A stretch of DNA of 64,000 nt from Mycolicibacterium neworleansense (GTDB taxonomy: Bacteria > Actinomycetota > Actinomycetes > Mycobacteriales > Mycobacteriaceae): positions 1,550,001 to 1,614,000 of the forward strand of contig NZ_CWKH01000001.1 of the NCBI RefSeq assembly GCF_001245615.1. The letters are read 5' to 3'. Each line of letters starts with the position of its first letter. Within the stretch, counting starts at the first letter, position 1. The notes under the pieces are model-generated. The model was given only the letters and a program-made list of their open reading frames with translations. It searched no databases and had not been told where the DNA came from. A program made the position numbers and the translations under genes. Of this stretch, positions 33,053 to 42,819 are shown piece by piece.

Positions 33053-33741
33053 TGCCCAGCTTTAGCAGACTTGTCTGACGCCCGGCCGAAGAACAGACCC
33101 GCCGTGATCAACAGCAGCGACGTCGCGTACGCCCACCAGATCGGCACGGCGAGCAGCTGATCGCCCCGCACGAACTGGCTGATGCCGATCATGGAGTCCG
33201 ACACCGCGAAACACACGGCGCCGGCCGCGGTCCACGGTGTGGGCAGCCGGGCCAGCAACGCCGTGCACACCATGGCGCCGAGCACCCCGATGTAGGCGAC
33301 CACCGGAACGGCCATACCCTGCTCGATGAGACGGGGCCAGAACCAGGTCAGCAGCGCCAGGCAGGCCAGGACGGTGAGCGCCACGGCGATCAGCCGCGGC
33401 GTCGATCGGCGCGCCAGTGGCACCAGCGCGCCCAGGAAGCACAGGTGCGCGACCAGGAACGCGGCCAGCCCCAGCACGAAGGACGGCTGCCACCACGGGA
33501 TGGCGAGCAGGAAGTCACCGAGGGCGGAGAACACCAGCGCACCGACCAGCCAGCGGCGTTCCCGCACGATCGGGTGTGACCAAGCGGCTGCCGCCAGCAA
33601 CAGCGCTGGCAGCGCCTTGACGGCGGGTTGGGCGAAGAACTGGCCGGTGAGGTCGGAACCGGCCGGCAGCCTCAAAGCCACCACGAGGAGAAACAGGCCG
33701 TAAGCCGCGCCGATGACCGCGGCGGTGCCCCACAACCACAC
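33049..33741 (-). CDS. YhhN/TMEM86-type membrane protein (lysoplasmalogenase family)
   Basis: Polytopic membrane protein of about 230 residues with eight or so helices. Family cues: [52 protein letters not shown], and [20 protein letters not shown] with the conserved acidic residues in the GD and SDS segments. Characterised members hydrolyse lysoplasmalogen; the substrate in mycobacteria is unknown. The start is uncertain: a GTG at 33741 just before the first helix is used, because the open frame further upstream runs into the divergent esterase gene. It overlaps priA by four bases, so the two are co-transcribed. Confidence 0.85.
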   Translation of the reverse strand: MWLWGTAAVIGAAYGLFLLVVALRLPAGSDLTGQFFAQPAVKALPALLLAAAAWSHPIVRERRWLVGALVFSALGDFLLAIPWWQPSFVLGLAAFLVAHLCFLGALVPLARRSTPRLIAVALTVLACLALLTWFWPRLIEQGMAVPVVAYIGVLGAMVCTALLARLPTPWTAAGAVCFAVSDSMIGISQFVRGDQLLAVPIWWAYATSLLLITAGLFFGRASDKSAKAGQ

Positions 33742-33757
33742 CGTCCGGCGAGGTGCG

Positions 33758-33763
33758 TACGGT
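33758..33763 (+). promoter_or_regulatory. Candidate -10 box, leaderless esterase promoter
   Basis: TACGGT (TANNNT) ends six bases before the ATG of the LipH-type esterase, with no Shine-Dalgarno sequence. It sits in the 28-bp gap to the divergent YhhN-type gene. Confidence 0.4.
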
Positions 33764-33769
33764 GGCGGA

Positions 33770-34717
33770 ATGTCCGTTGCTGATGAGAAACCGGCTGTCG
33801 ATGCCATTCTGCAGAAGGTACTGGAGGCAGTGCCGTTCCAACTATCCACTGACATCGGTGTCGAGGAGGCCCGACGCCAGTTCAGTGAGATTCCGCGGCT
33901 ACCGGTCCATCCCGACGTGAAAACTGAGGACCGTGAGGTCCCCGGGCCGGCCGGCCCGGTCCCGGTGCGGATATACCGTCCACCTACCGCCGACGGCACG
34001 ACGATGCCGGTCGTGGTGTTCATCCACGGTGGCGGCTGGGCGCTGGGTGACCTGGACAGTTACGACGGCACCGCGCGCCAGCATGCCGTGGCCGCCGACG
34101 CGGTCGTGGTGTCGGTGGACTACCGGCTGGCTCCGGAACACCCGTACCCCGCCGCGGTCGACGACGTGTGGGCGGTGACGCAGTGGGTCGCCGCCAATGC
34201 CGCCGAACTCGGCGTCGACGCCACCCGGATGGCTGTGGCCGGGGATTCGGCGGGCGGCAACCTGAGTGCGGTCGTGGCACTGCTGGCGCGTGACGCAGGC
34301 CTTCCCGGGCTGCTTTTCCAGTTGCTCTGGTACCCGGCCACGACGTGGGACACCAGCCTGCCGTCGTTCAAAGAGAACGCCACGGCGCCGATCCTCGGAC
34401 TCGACGCCGTCACCGGGTTCTCCCGCTGGTACGCCGGTCACGTCGATCTGTCCGACCCGCCGGCCACGCTGGTGCCGGCCCGCGCGGCCGACCTGTCCGG
34501 CCTCGCACCGGCCTACATCGCGGTCGCCGGGCACGACCCGTTGCGCGATGACGGCATCCGCTACGCCGAATTGCTGGGTGCCGCAGGTGTGCCGGTGCAG
34601 CTGGACCACGCCGAGACTCTGGTGCACGGCTACCTCGGCTATGTCGGTGTGGTCCCGGCGACTACCGAGGCATTCGATAGGGCGATGGCCGCACTGCGGG
34701 AGGCACTGCACGGCTGA
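33770..34717 (+). CDS. Alpha/beta-hydrolase, LipH/LipI-type esterase (HSL family)
   Basis: Carboxylesterase of the hormone-sensitive-lipase family, corresponding by position and type to LipH/LipI of M. tuberculosis. The 315-residue product has the oxyanion motif [35 protein letters not shown], the nucleophile Ser in [14 protein letters not shown] near residue 160, the Asp in [12 protein letters not shown] and the His in LVHGYLGY near the end. No signal peptide. It is a single gene pointing away from the YhhN-type gene and converging on the AraC gene; the gap between the two stops is only nine bases. Confidence 0.94.
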   Translation: MSVADEKPAVDAILQKVLEAVPFQLSTDIGVEEARRQFSEIPRLPVHPDVKTEDREVPGPAGPVPVRIYRPPTADGTTMPVVVFIHGGGWALGDLDSYDGTARQHAVAADAVVVSVDYRLAPEHPYPAAVDDVWAVTQWVAANAAELGVDATRMAVAGDSAGGNLSAVVALLARDAGLPGLLFQLLWYPATTWDTSLPSFKENATAPILGLDAVTGFSRWYAGHVDLSDPPATLVPARAADLSGLAPAYIAVAGHDPLRDDGIRYAELLGAAGVPVQLDHAETLVHGYLGYVGVVPATTEAFDRAMAALREALHG

Positions 34718-34726
34718 CGCTGTTCG

Positions 34727-35794
34727 TCATCGAGATCGGCCACCTTGCGGCCGAGACCACGCACTGGGCGCCACGCCGTGCCAGCGTTTGAAGGCGTGGC
34801 AGAACGTCGAGGTCTCGGTGTAGCCGAGCCGGCGGGACACCTCATCGACGGTCAGCCCGACGTTGCACAGCAGGTCGCGGGCGAGCGCCGACCGCGCCTC
34901 GTTCACCAGCGCACGGAATGACGTGCCCTCCTCGGCCAACCGCCGTCGCAACGTGCGCGGATGCATGTCGAGCTCGGCAGCCACCTCGGGCAGGGCCGGG
35001 AACTGCCCGGAATCGCGAAAGAGCTTGCTGCGCACCACGGCAGTGATGCCGCGACGGTGCTCGTAACGCTGCATCAGCGCATCGCACTGGGCGATACACA
35101 GCTCAAGGGTGTAGGGATCGGCTTGCGGCAGCGGCTCGTCGAGCATGGCGCGGGGAAAGTGCAACCGGGAGTGGGCACGGCCGAACTCCACGTTCGGCAA
35201 CGGCATCAACGTCAGGATCGGCTGGAGCACTTCCTCGTCGATCGACACTTCGGCCGATATCCGGTCGGCGTACTGCGCTACCACCGGATAGGCGAAACTG
35301 GCTGTGGTAGCGATGATTCCGGCGATGTCCCGTTCGATGAAGAAGTGCTGGACATCGCTGGGAAGGTGTCCTGCGTTGAGTTCCAGCACGCAGTCCTCGA
35401 CGCCCTCGAACAACTGCAGATCGATCTGCAGGGTGGTCAGCGCGAAGTAACGCATCCCGATACTGAACAGTTCGCGCAGCGTCGCGCAGGACATGACCGC
35501 GAACCCGAACAGACCCATGTGCGTCAGGGCCGACCGGCCCCCGACGTCGATACCCAGTCCGGGCCCGTCGGGTAACTCGGCCTGCAGGTGACGAACGGCC
35601 AGGATCTCGTCGTGAGCGCTGATCACACCGTCGGGATCATCGAGATCCGCTGGGCTGACCCCGGTTCCGGCCAGGACCTGCCTGGCTGCCACGCCCCGTT
35701 CTCCGGCCACCTCGCACAGCACCCTGGTGGCGTGTATCGGATGGCAGACATCAGCCGACCACGTTGATCGTGAGATCGATCCTGACTTGGCCAT
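34727..35794 (-). CDS. AraC-family regulator of the adjacent P450
   Basis: Counterpart by position of M. tuberculosis Rv1395, which controls itself and the divergent cyp132. The 355-residue product has the N-terminal arabinose-binding-like domain used by mycobacterial OruR/ArgR-type members ([39 protein letters not shown]) and a C-terminal double helix-turn-helix: [20 protein letters not shown] and [20 protein letters not shown], then [11 protein letters not shown]. The ATG at 35794 was chosen over the longer frame because that frame would run into the promoter repeats. Two direct repeats lie in the 90-bp gap to the P450. Confidence 0.93.
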   Translation of the reverse strand: MAKSGSISRSTWSADVCHPIHATRVLCEVAGERGVAARQVLAGTGVSPADLDDPDGVISAHDEILAVRHLQAELPDGPGLGIDVGGRSALTHMGLFGFAVMSCATLRELFSIGMRYFALTTLQIDLQLFEGVEDCVLELNAGHLPSDVQHFFIERDIAGIIATTASFAYPVVAQYADRISAEVSIDEEVLQPILTLMPLPNVEFGRAHSRLHFPRAMLDEPLPQADPYTLELCIAQCDALMQRYEHRRGITAVVRSKLFRDSGQFPALPEVAAELDMHPRTLRRRLAEEGTSFRALVNEARSALARDLLCNVGLTVDEVSRRLGYTETSTFCHAFKRWHGVAPSAWSRPQGGRSR

Positions 35795-35813
35795 TGGATC
35801 CGCCCTCAGCCGC

Positions 35814-35849
35814 TGTCCCAAAATCCCAACTCTGTGTCCGATAGTCCCA
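35814..35849. promoter_or_regulatory. Direct repeats, likely AraC binding sites
   Basis: Two 15-bp direct repeats, TGTCCCAAAATCCCA at 35814-35828 and TGTCCGATAGTCCCA at 35835-35849, agree at 12 of 15 positions and are offset by 21 bp, two helical turns. This is the usual geometry for an AraC dimer. They lie between the divergent regulator and P450 genes, with the P450 -10 box 24 bp further downstream. Confidence 0.6.
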
Positions 35850-35872
35850 TTCCTCGCCGGTTCTGTCACTCA

Positions 35873-35878
35873 TACGCT
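35873..35878 (+). promoter_or_regulatory. Candidate -10 box, leaderless P450 promoter
   Basis: TACGCT (TANNNT) ends six bases before the P450 ATG. The AraC-type direct repeats end 23 bp upstream of it, so the regulator could contact polymerase at the -35 region. Confidence 0.45.
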
Positions 35879-35884
35879 GGATTC

Positions 35885-37264
35885 ATGGCGGCGCCGGCGG
35901 CACGACTGAACACGTGGACGATGACCCGCGAGGCCATCACGGTCGGATTCAGCACCGACGGTGGCTTCCTGGCCCGGACCCAGGGCCGCAATATCACCCG
36001 GTTCCGTTGTGCAGGAAGACGTTTCGTTTCGATTGCACATCCCGATTACGTCGACCACGTTCTGCACCGAGCGCTCCTTCGCTACGTCAAATCCAACGAG
36101 TACGAGCCGATTCGGGCCGCGGCGGGCATCAACCTCCTGACGGACGAAGGCGACTCCTGGGCCGGCCACCGTGCCGCGCTGAACCCGACCTTCGCGCGCC
36201 GTCATCTCAACACGCTCGTCGACCTTATGATCGACCCGATCGAGCGGGCGACGAACGAGCTCACCGAACAGGGTGAGGGTGTGCAGTTCGACATGCACGC
36301 GGCCATGGTGGAAACCACCCTGCGAGTGGTCTCCAATGCGTTGTTCAGCCAAGACTTCGGCCCGATCGTGCACAGCATGCGAGATCTCACGACCCGGGGT
36401 CTGCGGCGCACCGAACTGCTCGGCAGGCTCGGACTGTTGGGCTTGCTGCGCCGCCCCTTCTACGACGCGATGGCATCGAGCACGTTCTCCGGAATCCGCC
36501 TGCCTCCGCCGCTGCGCGAAGGCCAGCGGATCGCCCTGGCCCTGGATGCCGCGGTGAACACCGTGCTCGACGATCGCATCGCCCACCCCACAGAGTCGGC
36601 CGACCTGCTCAACGTGTTGTTCGGCGCCGACGACGCGAGCTGGCCCCGCCAACGCGTCCGGGACGAGGCGCTGACCTTCATGCTCGCCGGGCACGAGACC
36701 ACTGCCAACGCGATGTCGTGGTTCTGGTACCTGATGGCACTCCATCCCGACGCCCGCGACCGGATGCTGGCCGAGGTGGATGACGTGGTCGGGGCACGCC
36801 GTCCGACGGCCGCCGACCTGACCCGGTTGCCGTGGACCACCGCATGCCTGCAGGAGTCGCAGCGGTTCTACTCCGCGGTGTGGATCATCGCGCGCGAGGC
36901 CGTCGAGCCCGACGACATCGGCGGCCACCACATCCGCCCCGGTACAACCGTCATCATCCCGATCCACCAGATCCACCACGACGAGCGATGGTGGCCCGAC
37001 CCGGAAACCTTCGACCCCAACCGATTCCTGGGCGAGACACCCAAGAATCGCCCACGTTCGGCCTACCTGCCGTTCGGCGGCGGACGCCGGATCTGCATCG
37101 GACAGAGTTTCGCCCTGATGGAGATGGTGCTGCTCGCCGCGATCATGAGCCAGCGCTTCGTGTTCGACCTCGACCCTGGTTACTCGGTGGAGTTGGAGGC
37201 TACGTTGACATTGAGACCCAAACACGGCGTCCACATGGTCGGACGCAGCCGGGAGGTGGCTTGA
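35885..37264 (+). CDS. cyp132: Cytochrome P450, CYP132-like
   Basis: Heme monooxygenase. The 459-residue product has the I-helix oxygen-binding motif FMLAGHETTANAMSW near residue 267, ESQR (ExxR) near 323, PETFDPNRFLGE, and the heme loop LPFGGGRRICIGQSFALMEM with the ligand Cys near 404. The name follows from similarity and from the same neighbours as M. tuberculosis cyp132: divergent AraC gene, downstream flavin monooxygenase, then metK. The substrate is unknown. The ATG at 35885 has a leaderless-type -10. Its stop overlaps the next gene's start (TGATG), so both oxygenases are made together. Confidence 0.93.
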   Translation: MAAPAARLNTWTMTREAITVGFSTDGGFLARTQGRNITRFRCAGRRFVSIAHPDYVDHVLHRALLRYVKSNEYEPIRAAAGINLLTDEGDSWAGHRAALNPTFARRHLNTLVDLMIDPIERATNELTEQGEGVQFDMHAAMVETTLRVVSNALFSQDFGPIVHSMRDLTTRGLRRTELLGRLGLLGLLRRPFYDAMASSTFSGIRLPPPLREGQRIALALDAAVNTVLDDRIAHPTESADLLNVLFGADDASWPRQRVRDEALTFMLAGHETTANAMSWFWYLMALHPDARDRMLAEVDDVVGARRPTAADLTRLPWTTACLQESQRFYSAVWIIAREAVEPDDIGGHHIRPGTTVIIPIHQIHHDERWWPDPETFDPNRFLGETPKNRPRSAYLPFGGGRRICIGQSFALMEMVLLAAIMSQRFVFDLDPGYSVELEATLTLRPKHGVHMVGRSREVA

Positions 37265-38736
37265 TGCCCGACTTTCACACGCTCATCGTCGGCGCCGGAT
37301 TTTCCGGCATCGGCGCCGCCATCGCCATGGACAAGGCCGGCCTGCACGACTACCTGATCCTGGAAGCAGGCGACGGAGCCGGCGGCACCTGGTTCTGGAA
37401 CACCTATCCCGGTGTGGCCGTGGATATTCCGTCGTTCTCCTACCAGTTCTCCTTCGAGCAGTCACGACAATGGTCGCGTACCTACGCTCCCGGCAGCGAA
37501 CTGCGCAACTATGCCGACAACTGCGTCGACAAATACGGCCTGCGGCCCCGGATCCGGTTCAACACCACCGTCACCCGCGCGGTCTTCGACGACGACGAGG
37601 ACCTGTGGCGACTCGAGCTGGACTCCGGAGACACGCTCACGGCCCGGTTCCTGGTCAATGCCAGCGGTGTGCTGACCATCCCGAAGCTCCCCGAGATCGA
37701 CGGCGTCGACTCCTTCGGTGGGGTCACCGTGCACACGGCCCGGTGGGACCACACCGTGGATCTGGCGGGCAAACGCGTCGCGATCATCGGCACCGGCGCC
37801 TCCGCCGTGCAGGTGATCCCCGAGATCGCGTCGAAGGTCAAGCAGCTCACCGTGTTTCAGCGCACCCCCATCTGGTGCTTCCCGAAGTTCGACGTGCCGA
37901 TCCCGCCGATCGCACGCCGGCTGATGCGACTGCCCGGCGGCCGCACCCTGCACCGGCTGATCAGCCAGGCCTACGTGGAGTTCACGTTCCCGCTGGCCGC
38001 GCAGTACTTCACGATCAACCCGTTCGCCAAGCGTGCCGGCGCAGCCGGGCGGGCCTACCTCCGCCAACAGGTGCGCGATCCGGAAGTCCGCGACAAGCTC
38101 ACACCGCGGTATGCGGTGGGATGTAAGCGGCCCGGCTTCCACAACACCTATCTGGCCACATTCAACCGGGACAACGTGCGACTGGTCACCGAACCGATCG
38201 ACAAGATCACCGGTTCGGGTGTCGCGACCACCGATGGCGAGAGCCACGACGTCGACGTGCTCATCCTGGCCACCGGCTTCAAGGTGATGGACGTCGACGC
38301 ACTGACCTTCGAGATCGTGGGGTCGGGCGGGCAGTCACTGAGCGAGTTCTGGAACGAGCACCGAATGCAGGCCTACGAGGGTGTCAGCGTTCCCGGGTTC
38401 GCGAACTTCTTCTCAGTGATGGGCCCGTACGGCTACGTCGGATCCTCGTATTTCGCATTGATCGAGGCGCAGACCCACCACCTGGTGCGCTGCATCGCCC
38501 AGGCCAACCGCCGCTCGGCCCGCCGCGTCGAGGTCCGCGCGGAGGCCAACGACCGGTATTTCGCCGAGATGATGCGTAAGCGTCACCGCCAGATCTTCTG
38601 GCAGGACAGCTGCAACCTGGCCAACAGCTATTACTTCGATCGCAACGGGGACGTGCCATTGCGGCCGGCCAGCACCTTGGAGGCCTACTGGCGCAGCCGC
38701 CGCTTCCCGCTGGAGGATTACGCGTTCAGTTCCTGA
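37264..38736 (+). CDS. FAD-dependent monooxygenase, Baeyer-Villiger type
   Basis: Counterpart of M. tuberculosis Rv1393c. The 490-residue class-B flavin monooxygenase has the FAD Rossmann motif LIVGAGFSGIGAAIAMDKAG, GGTWFWNTYPGVAVDIPS, the intact Baeyer-Villiger fingerprint FGGVTVHTARWD near residue 151, the NADPH motif VAIIGTGASAVQVIPEIA, and VLILATGFKVMD. It should oxidise a ketone to an ester or a heteroatom, using NADPH and oxygen. It is coupled to the P450, which suggests successive oxidation of one hydrophobic substrate. The two stops at 38736 and metK at 38871 converge across a terminator. Confidence 0.93.
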   Translation: MPDFHTLIVGAGFSGIGAAIAMDKAGLHDYLILEAGDGAGGTWFWNTYPGVAVDIPSFSYQFSFEQSRQWSRTYAPGSELRNYADNCVDKYGLRPRIRFNTTVTRAVFDDDEDLWRLELDSGDTLTARFLVNASGVLTIPKLPEIDGVDSFGGVTVHTARWDHTVDLAGKRVAIIGTGASAVQVIPEIASKVKQLTVFQRTPIWCFPKFDVPIPPIARRLMRLPGGRTLHRLISQAYVEFTFPLAAQYFTINPFAKRAGAAGRAYLRQQVRDPEVRDKLTPRYAVGCKRPGFHNTYLATFNRDNVRLVTEPIDKITGSGVATTDGESHDVDVLILATGFKVMDVDALTFEIVGSGGQSLSEFWNEHRMQAYEGVSVPGFANFFSVMGPYGYVGSSYFALIEAQTHHLVRCIAQANRRSARRVEVRAEANDRYFAEMMRKRHRQIFWQDSCNLANSYYFDRNGDVPLRPASTLEAYWRSRRFPLEDYAFSS

Positions 38737-38828
38737 CACCGGGAACACCCACCACAACGCTACGGTCGCTCCGCCCCGGCGATCACGACCATGGCGTTGA
38801 TCTCGCGGCGATGCTGCCCGGGAAACAC

Positions 38829-38859
38829 AACAGCCCCCGATCAGCGATCGGGGGCTGTT
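38829..38859. terminator. Convergent terminator hairpin between monooxygenase and metK
   Basis: Perfect 14-bp stem, arms AACAGCCCCCGATC (38829-38842) and its complement (38846-38859), with loop AGC. On the minus strand it is followed by TTGTGTTTCC, a weak U-rich run, so it best serves metK. Confidence 0.8.
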
Positions 38860-38870
38860 GGCAAGAAAAG

Positions 38871-40070
38871 CTAGACCGAGGCCTTCAGGTCGTCGACCTT
38901 GTTGAGCTGCTCCCAGGGCAGTTCGATGTCGGTGCGCCCGAAGTGGCCGTAGGCCGCGGTCTGGGCGTAGATCGGCCGCAGCAGGTCCAGGTCGCGGATG
39001 ATCGCGCCGGGACGCAGATCGAACACGCTGCTGATGGCCTTCTCGATGCGGGCCGGGTCGACGGTCTCGGTGCCGAAGGTCTCGACGAACAGGCCGACCG
39101 GGGCCGCCTTGCCGATCGCGTAGGCCACCTGGACCTCGACCCGCTCCGCCAGGCCGGCGGCGACGACGTTCTTGGCCACCCAGCGCATCGCGTACGCGGC
39201 CGAACGGTCCACCTTTGACGGGTCCTTGCCGGAGAAGGCGCCGCCGCCGTGGCGGGCCCAGCCGCCGTAGGTGTCGACGATGATCTTGCGGCCAGTCAAG
39301 CCGGCGTCACCCATCGGCCCGCCGAGCACGAACTTGCCGGTCGGGTTGACCAGCAGGCGGAAGTCGGAGGTGTCCAGCGTCTCGTGGTTGAGATCGGCCA
39401 GCACCGTGTTGACGACCTTCTCGCGGATGTCCGGGGTCAGGGTGGCGTCGAGGTCGATGCCGTCGGCGTGCTGGGTGGACAACACCACGGTGTCCAGCCG
39501 CACCGGGGTCCGGCCGTCGTACTGGATGGTGACCTGGGTCTTGCCGTCCGGGCGCAGGTAGTCCAGCACGCCGTTCTTGCGGACCTCGGTCAGCCGCCGC
39601 GACAGCCGGTGGGCCAGCGCGATGGGCAGCGGCATCAGCTCGGGGGTGTCGCCGATGGCGTAGCCGAACATCAGGCCCTGGTCGCCGGCGCCCTGGGCGT
39701 CCAGCGGATCGGCCGCACCCTCGACGCGCGCCTCGTGGGCGGTGTCCACGCCCTGGGCGATGTCAGGCGACTGCGCGCCGATCGCGATGTTCACGCCGCA
39801 CGAGGCACCGTCGAAACCCTTGGTCGACGAGTCGTAGCCGATCTCCAGGATGCGGTCGCGCACGATCTTCGGGATGTCGGCGTAGGCCGAGGTGGTGACC
39901 TCGCCGGCGACATGCACCTGGCCGGTGGTCACCAGGGTCTCGACTGCGACCCGCGACTTCGGATCCTGCTCCAGCAGCGCGTCGAGCACCGAGTCGCTGA
40001 TCGCATCACAGATCTTGTCGGGGTGTCCTTCGGTTACCGACTCACTGGTAAACAGGCGACCTTGGCTCAC
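38871..40070 (-). CDS. metK: S-adenosylmethionine synthetase
   Basis: Makes SAM from methionine and ATP. The 399-residue tetrameric enzyme shows [39 protein letters not shown], the phosphate-loop [24 protein letters not shown], and [20 protein letters not shown] with [20 protein letters not shown] after it. The GTG start is preceded by AAGGAAGGAAG. No SAM riboswitch is recognised in the 143-bp gap to coaBC. Confidence 0.97.
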   Translation of the reverse strand: MSQGRLFTSESVTEGHPDKICDAISDSVLDALLEQDPKSRVAVETLVTTGQVHVAGEVTTSAYADIPKIVRDRILEIGYDSSTKGFDGASCGVNIAIGAQSPDIAQGVDTAHEARVEGAADPLDAQGAGDQGLMFGYAIGDTPELMPLPIALAHRLSRRLTEVRKNGVLDYLRPDGKTQVTIQYDGRTPVRLDTVVLSTQHADGIDLDATLTPDIREKVVNTVLADLNHETLDTSDFRLLVNPTGKFVLGGPMGDAGLTGRKIIVDTYGGWARHGGGAFSGKDPSKVDRSAAYAMRWVAKNVVAAGLAERVEVQVAYAIGKAAPVGLFVETFGTETVDPARIEKAISSVFDLRPGAIIRDLDLLRPIYAQTAAYGHFGRTDIELPWEQLNKVDDLKASV

Positions 40071-40213
40071 GGTCTGCTTCCTTCCTTGACGATCTGAAAA
40101 GTTCTCAGTCTCAAAACTACTTAGTTAGGCGAATGATATCTAGGCCCTGTTGCACCCAAGCGCAGCGGACGCCGATGCGCAACCCTTATCCGCACCTTGA
40201 TGCGTACGTCGGA

Positions 40214-41461
40214 TCACCCGTCCTGCTTGCCCAGAAATGCCGCAATCGCGTCCACGATACGGGTGGCCATCAGAGTCTTCGAACCGTGCTCGAGCGCGAC
40301 CTCGGCGCCGTCGGCACTCAGCAACCAGCCGTCGTTGTTGTCGACCTCGAACGCCCGGTTGTCCCCGACCGCGTTCACCACCAGCAGATCGCAGCCCTTG
40401 CGCTGGAGTTTGGCCCTGGCGTGAAACAGCACATCGCCGTTCGCGTCGCCGGTCTCGGCCGCGAAGCCCACGATGGCCCGCATGTTCGGCAACTGCCCCT
40501 CGGCGCGCGCCCGCACCGCCCCGGCGAGTACATCGTCATTGCGGACGAGGTCGATGGAGCTGGGCTCGGAGGCGCCGCCCTTCTTGATCTTGCTGGTGGC
40601 CACCTGTGCGGGCCGGAAGTCGGCGACGGCCGCTGCCATCACCAGAACATTGGACTCGGGGGCGTACTTGGACACCGCATCGCGCAGTTGCGCGGCCGAA
40701 CCGATGTGCACGACATCGACGCCGGCCGGATCGACCAGACCCGCGGTGTTACCCGCGACGAGCGTCACGTCGGCGCCGCGCTGGGCCAGGACCCGGGCCA
40801 CGGCATATCCCTGCTTGCCGGAGCTGCGGTTGCCGATGAACCGGACCGGATCGAGGGGTTCGCGGGTTCCGCCGGCCGTCACCAGCGCCTTGACACCGGC
40901 CAGGTCGTAGGGCAGGGCGTCGCCACGCTCAAGCAGGAGCTGCGCGAAGGTGGCGATCTCCTCGGCCTCGGGTAGCCGCCCCGCGCCGCTGTCGGCCCCG
41001 GTGAGCCGTCCCGACGCCGGTTCCAGCACCACGGCGCCGCGGCGGCGCAAAGTGGCCACATTGTCGACGGTGGCCGGGTGGAACCACATCTCGGTGTGCA
41101 TCGCCGGGGCGAACAGCACCGGACATCGCGCCGTCAAGAGCGTCGCGGTCAGCAGATCGTCGGCCCGGCCGGCCACCGCACGGGCCAGCAGATCGGCGGT
41201 GGCGGGTGCGACGACGACCAGATCGGCCTCCTGGCCGATCCGGACGTGCGGTACCTCGTGGACATCGGTGAAGACACCGGTGTGCACCGGATTGCCCGAC
41301 AGGGCTTCGAACGTGGCGGCGCCGATGAACCGCAGGGCCGACTCGGTGGGCAACACGCGCACCGAGTGTCCGGCCTCGGTGAGTTGACGGACCAGGGTGC
41401 ACGCCTTGTAGGCGGCAATGCCGCCGGCCACACCGACGACGATTCGCTTACCCGCGCTCAC
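40214..41461 (-). CDS. coaBC: Bifunctional phosphopantothenoylcysteine decarboxylase / synthetase
   Basis: Two steps of coenzyme A synthesis: joins cysteine to phosphopantothenate (CoaB, C-terminal) and decarboxylates the product with FMN (CoaC, N-terminal). The 415-residue product has IVVGVAGGIAAYKACTLVRQ, VVVAPATADLLARAVAGRAD, APAMHTEMWFHPATVDN with the PxMNxxMW-like motif, then VTAGGTREPLDPVRFIGNRS, MAAAVADFRPAQ and KIKKGG. The GTG at 41461 was chosen because the frame upstream is a shadow of rpoZ; it starts 19 bp after the rpoZ stop. Confidence 0.96.
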   Translation of the reverse strand: MSAGKRIVVGVAGGIAAYKACTLVRQLTEAGHSVRVLPTESALRFIGAATFEALSGNPVHTGVFTDVHEVPHVRIGQEADLVVVAPATADLLARAVAGRADDLLTATLLTARCPVLFAPAMHTEMWFHPATVDNVATLRRRGAVVLEPASGRLTGADSGAGRLPEAEEIATFAQLLLERGDALPYDLAGVKALVTAGGTREPLDPVRFIGNRSSGKQGYAVARVLAQRGADVTLVAGNTAGLVDPAGVDVVHIGSAAQLRDAVSKYAPESNVLVMAAAVADFRPAQVATSKIKKGGASEPSSIDLVRNDDVLAGAVRARAEGQLPNMRAIVGFAAETGDANGDVLFHARAKLQRKGCDLLVVNAVGDNRAFEVDNNDGWLLSADGAEVALEHGSKTLMATRIVDAIAAFLGKQDG

Positions 41462-41480
41462 GTGCCCGGCCCTGGCCTGG

Positions 41481-41807
41481 CTACTCGCCGCCCTCGGTGT
41501 GCTCAAGCAGGTCCTCGTGGATCTCCCGCATCGCGATCGACAGCGGCTTCTCCTGCAGACCAGGCTCGACCAGCGGACCGACGTACTCGAGAATGCCGTC
41601 ACCCAGCTGGTTGTAGTAGTCGTTGATCTGACGCGCCCGCTTGGCGGCGTAGATCACCAGCGCGTACTTGCTCGACGCGCGGTCCAGCAACTCGTCGATG
41701 GGCGGGTTGGTGATGCCCAACGGCGTGTCGTAGGCGCTGGCGGCGGACGAATCGATACCCAAGTCGTCCGCAGCGGCCAGCTGCGCGTCGGCGTGCGGGG
41801 TGCTCAC
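41481..41807 (-). CDS. rpoZ: RNA polymerase omega subunit
   Basis: Small RNA polymerase subunit that supports beta-prime assembly. The 108-residue product has [39 protein letters not shown] and [17 protein letters not shown], the standard actinobacterial sequence. The GTG start has AGGAG nine bases or so upstream. It sits in the conserved order mihF-gmk-rpoZ-coaBC-metK. Confidence 0.97.
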   Translation of the reverse strand: MSTPHADAQLAAADDLGIDSSAASAYDTPLGITNPPIDELLDRASSKYALVIYAAKRARQINDYYNQLGDGILEYVGPLVEPGLQEKPLSIAMREIHEDLLEHTEGGE

Positions 41808-41899
41808 GAAAAAGTCTCCTGGCGGTTATGGCGAATACGTTTGGCGAACAGCGTGCTGGTGGCTCGCGGACCCGATCGCGTCGGTCCCGGCACGGTGAG

Positions 41900-42493
41900 T
41901 CATCGGCTGTGCACCAGCAAGGATACCAATTCCGCGCATGCGGTATCCAACTGGCGGTTCACCACCACCTGGTCAAAGTCGGATCGGGCGGCCATTTCGG
42001 CCCGCGCCGTCTCCAATCGCCTGGCCATCACCTCGGGTGTCTCGGTCCCGCGGCCGGACAGCCGGCTGACCAGTTCGTCCCAGCTCGGCGGCGCCAGGAA
42101 CACCGATACCGCCTCTGGCATGGCCTGCTTGACGGCGCGCGCCCCGGCCAGATCGACCTCGATCAGCACCGGGCGCCCGGCGCGGGTGGCCTCACGCACC
42201 GGCTGGGCCGGCGTCCCCGAGCGCTGCAGACCGCCGTGGATTTCAGCCCATTCCAGCAGCTCACCGTCATCGATGAGCTGTTGGAAACGCTCTTTGGACA
42301 CGAATGTGTAGTCGACTCCGTCGACTTCGCCCGGTCGCGGTGCCCTGGTCGTGACCGAGACGGAGAAATACAGGTCGGGAAGCCGCTCCCGCAGACAACG
42401 GACCACGGTGGACTTCCCGACAGCGGAGGGACCGGACAACACGACGACCGGAGCCGTCGCTGTGTGTTGTCCGGCCCCTCTACCAGCGCTCAA
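41900..42493 (-). CDS. gmk: Guanylate kinase
   Basis: Phosphorylates GMP to GDP. The 197-residue product has the P-loop [20 protein letters not shown], the GMP-binding [32 protein letters not shown] and [19 protein letters not shown] start at 42493, 11 bp after the mihF stop, gives the usual length; no ATG or GTG lies in frame between that stop and it. The N-terminal dozen residues are therefore less certain. Confidence 0.95.
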   Translation of the reverse strand: MSAGRGAGQHTATAPVVVLSGPSAVGKSTVVRCLRERLPDLYFSVSVTTRAPRPGEVDGVDYTFVSKERFQQLIDDGELLEWAEIHGGLQRSGTPAQPVREATRAGRPVLIEVDLAGARAVKQAMPEAVSVFLAPPSWDELVSRLSGRGTETPEVMARRLETARAEMAARSDFDQVVVNRQLDTACAELVSLLVHSR

Positions 42494-42504
42494 TGCGGGC
42501 GTCT

Positions 42505-42819
42505 CTACTGGTCGAACTTCTCCAGGAGGGCCTTGCGCTGACGATCACCGAGGCCGCGCAGACGGCGCGTCGGGGCGATCTCCAGCTCGGTCATGATTTC
42601 CTGCGCCTTGACCTTGCCGACCTTGGGCAGGGCCTCCAGCAGCGCGGAGACCTTCATCTTGCCCAAGACCTCATCGGTCTCGGCGTCGGTGAGCACCTGC
42701 TTGAGGTTGGTGCCGCCGCGCTTGAGTCGATCTTTGAGCTCGGCTCGCGCTCGACGTGCGGCAGCAGCCTTCTCCAACGCTGCCGCGCGCTGTTCGTCGG
42801 TCAACTGGGGAAGGGCCAC
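42505..42819 (-). CDS. mihF: Mycobacterial integration host factor mIHF
   Basis: Nucleoid-associated DNA-bending protein of actinobacteria, first known as a host factor for phage L5 integration and later as a gene regulator. The 104-residue product is the conserved core: [40 protein letters not shown] and [20 protein letters not shown], which contains the H2TH DNA-binding element. The GTG start has GGAGG five to six bases upstream. Annotated homologues are sometimes longer at the N terminus, without clear support here. Confidence 0.96.
   Translation of the reverse strand: MALPQLTDEQRAAALEKAAAARRARAELKDRLKRGGTNLKQVLTDAETDEVLGKMKVSALLEALPKVGKVKAQEIMTELEIAPTRRLRGLGDRQRKALLEKFDQ

Noticed and set aside
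34120..34413. Antisense frames inside the LipH-type esterase
   Set aside because: Shadow frames; the esterase has a complete catalytic triad on the plus strand.
40071..40213. SAM riboswitch upstream of metK
   Set aside because: No SAM-I type stems or conserved core were recognised; the leader is short and carries a plain ribosome-binding site.
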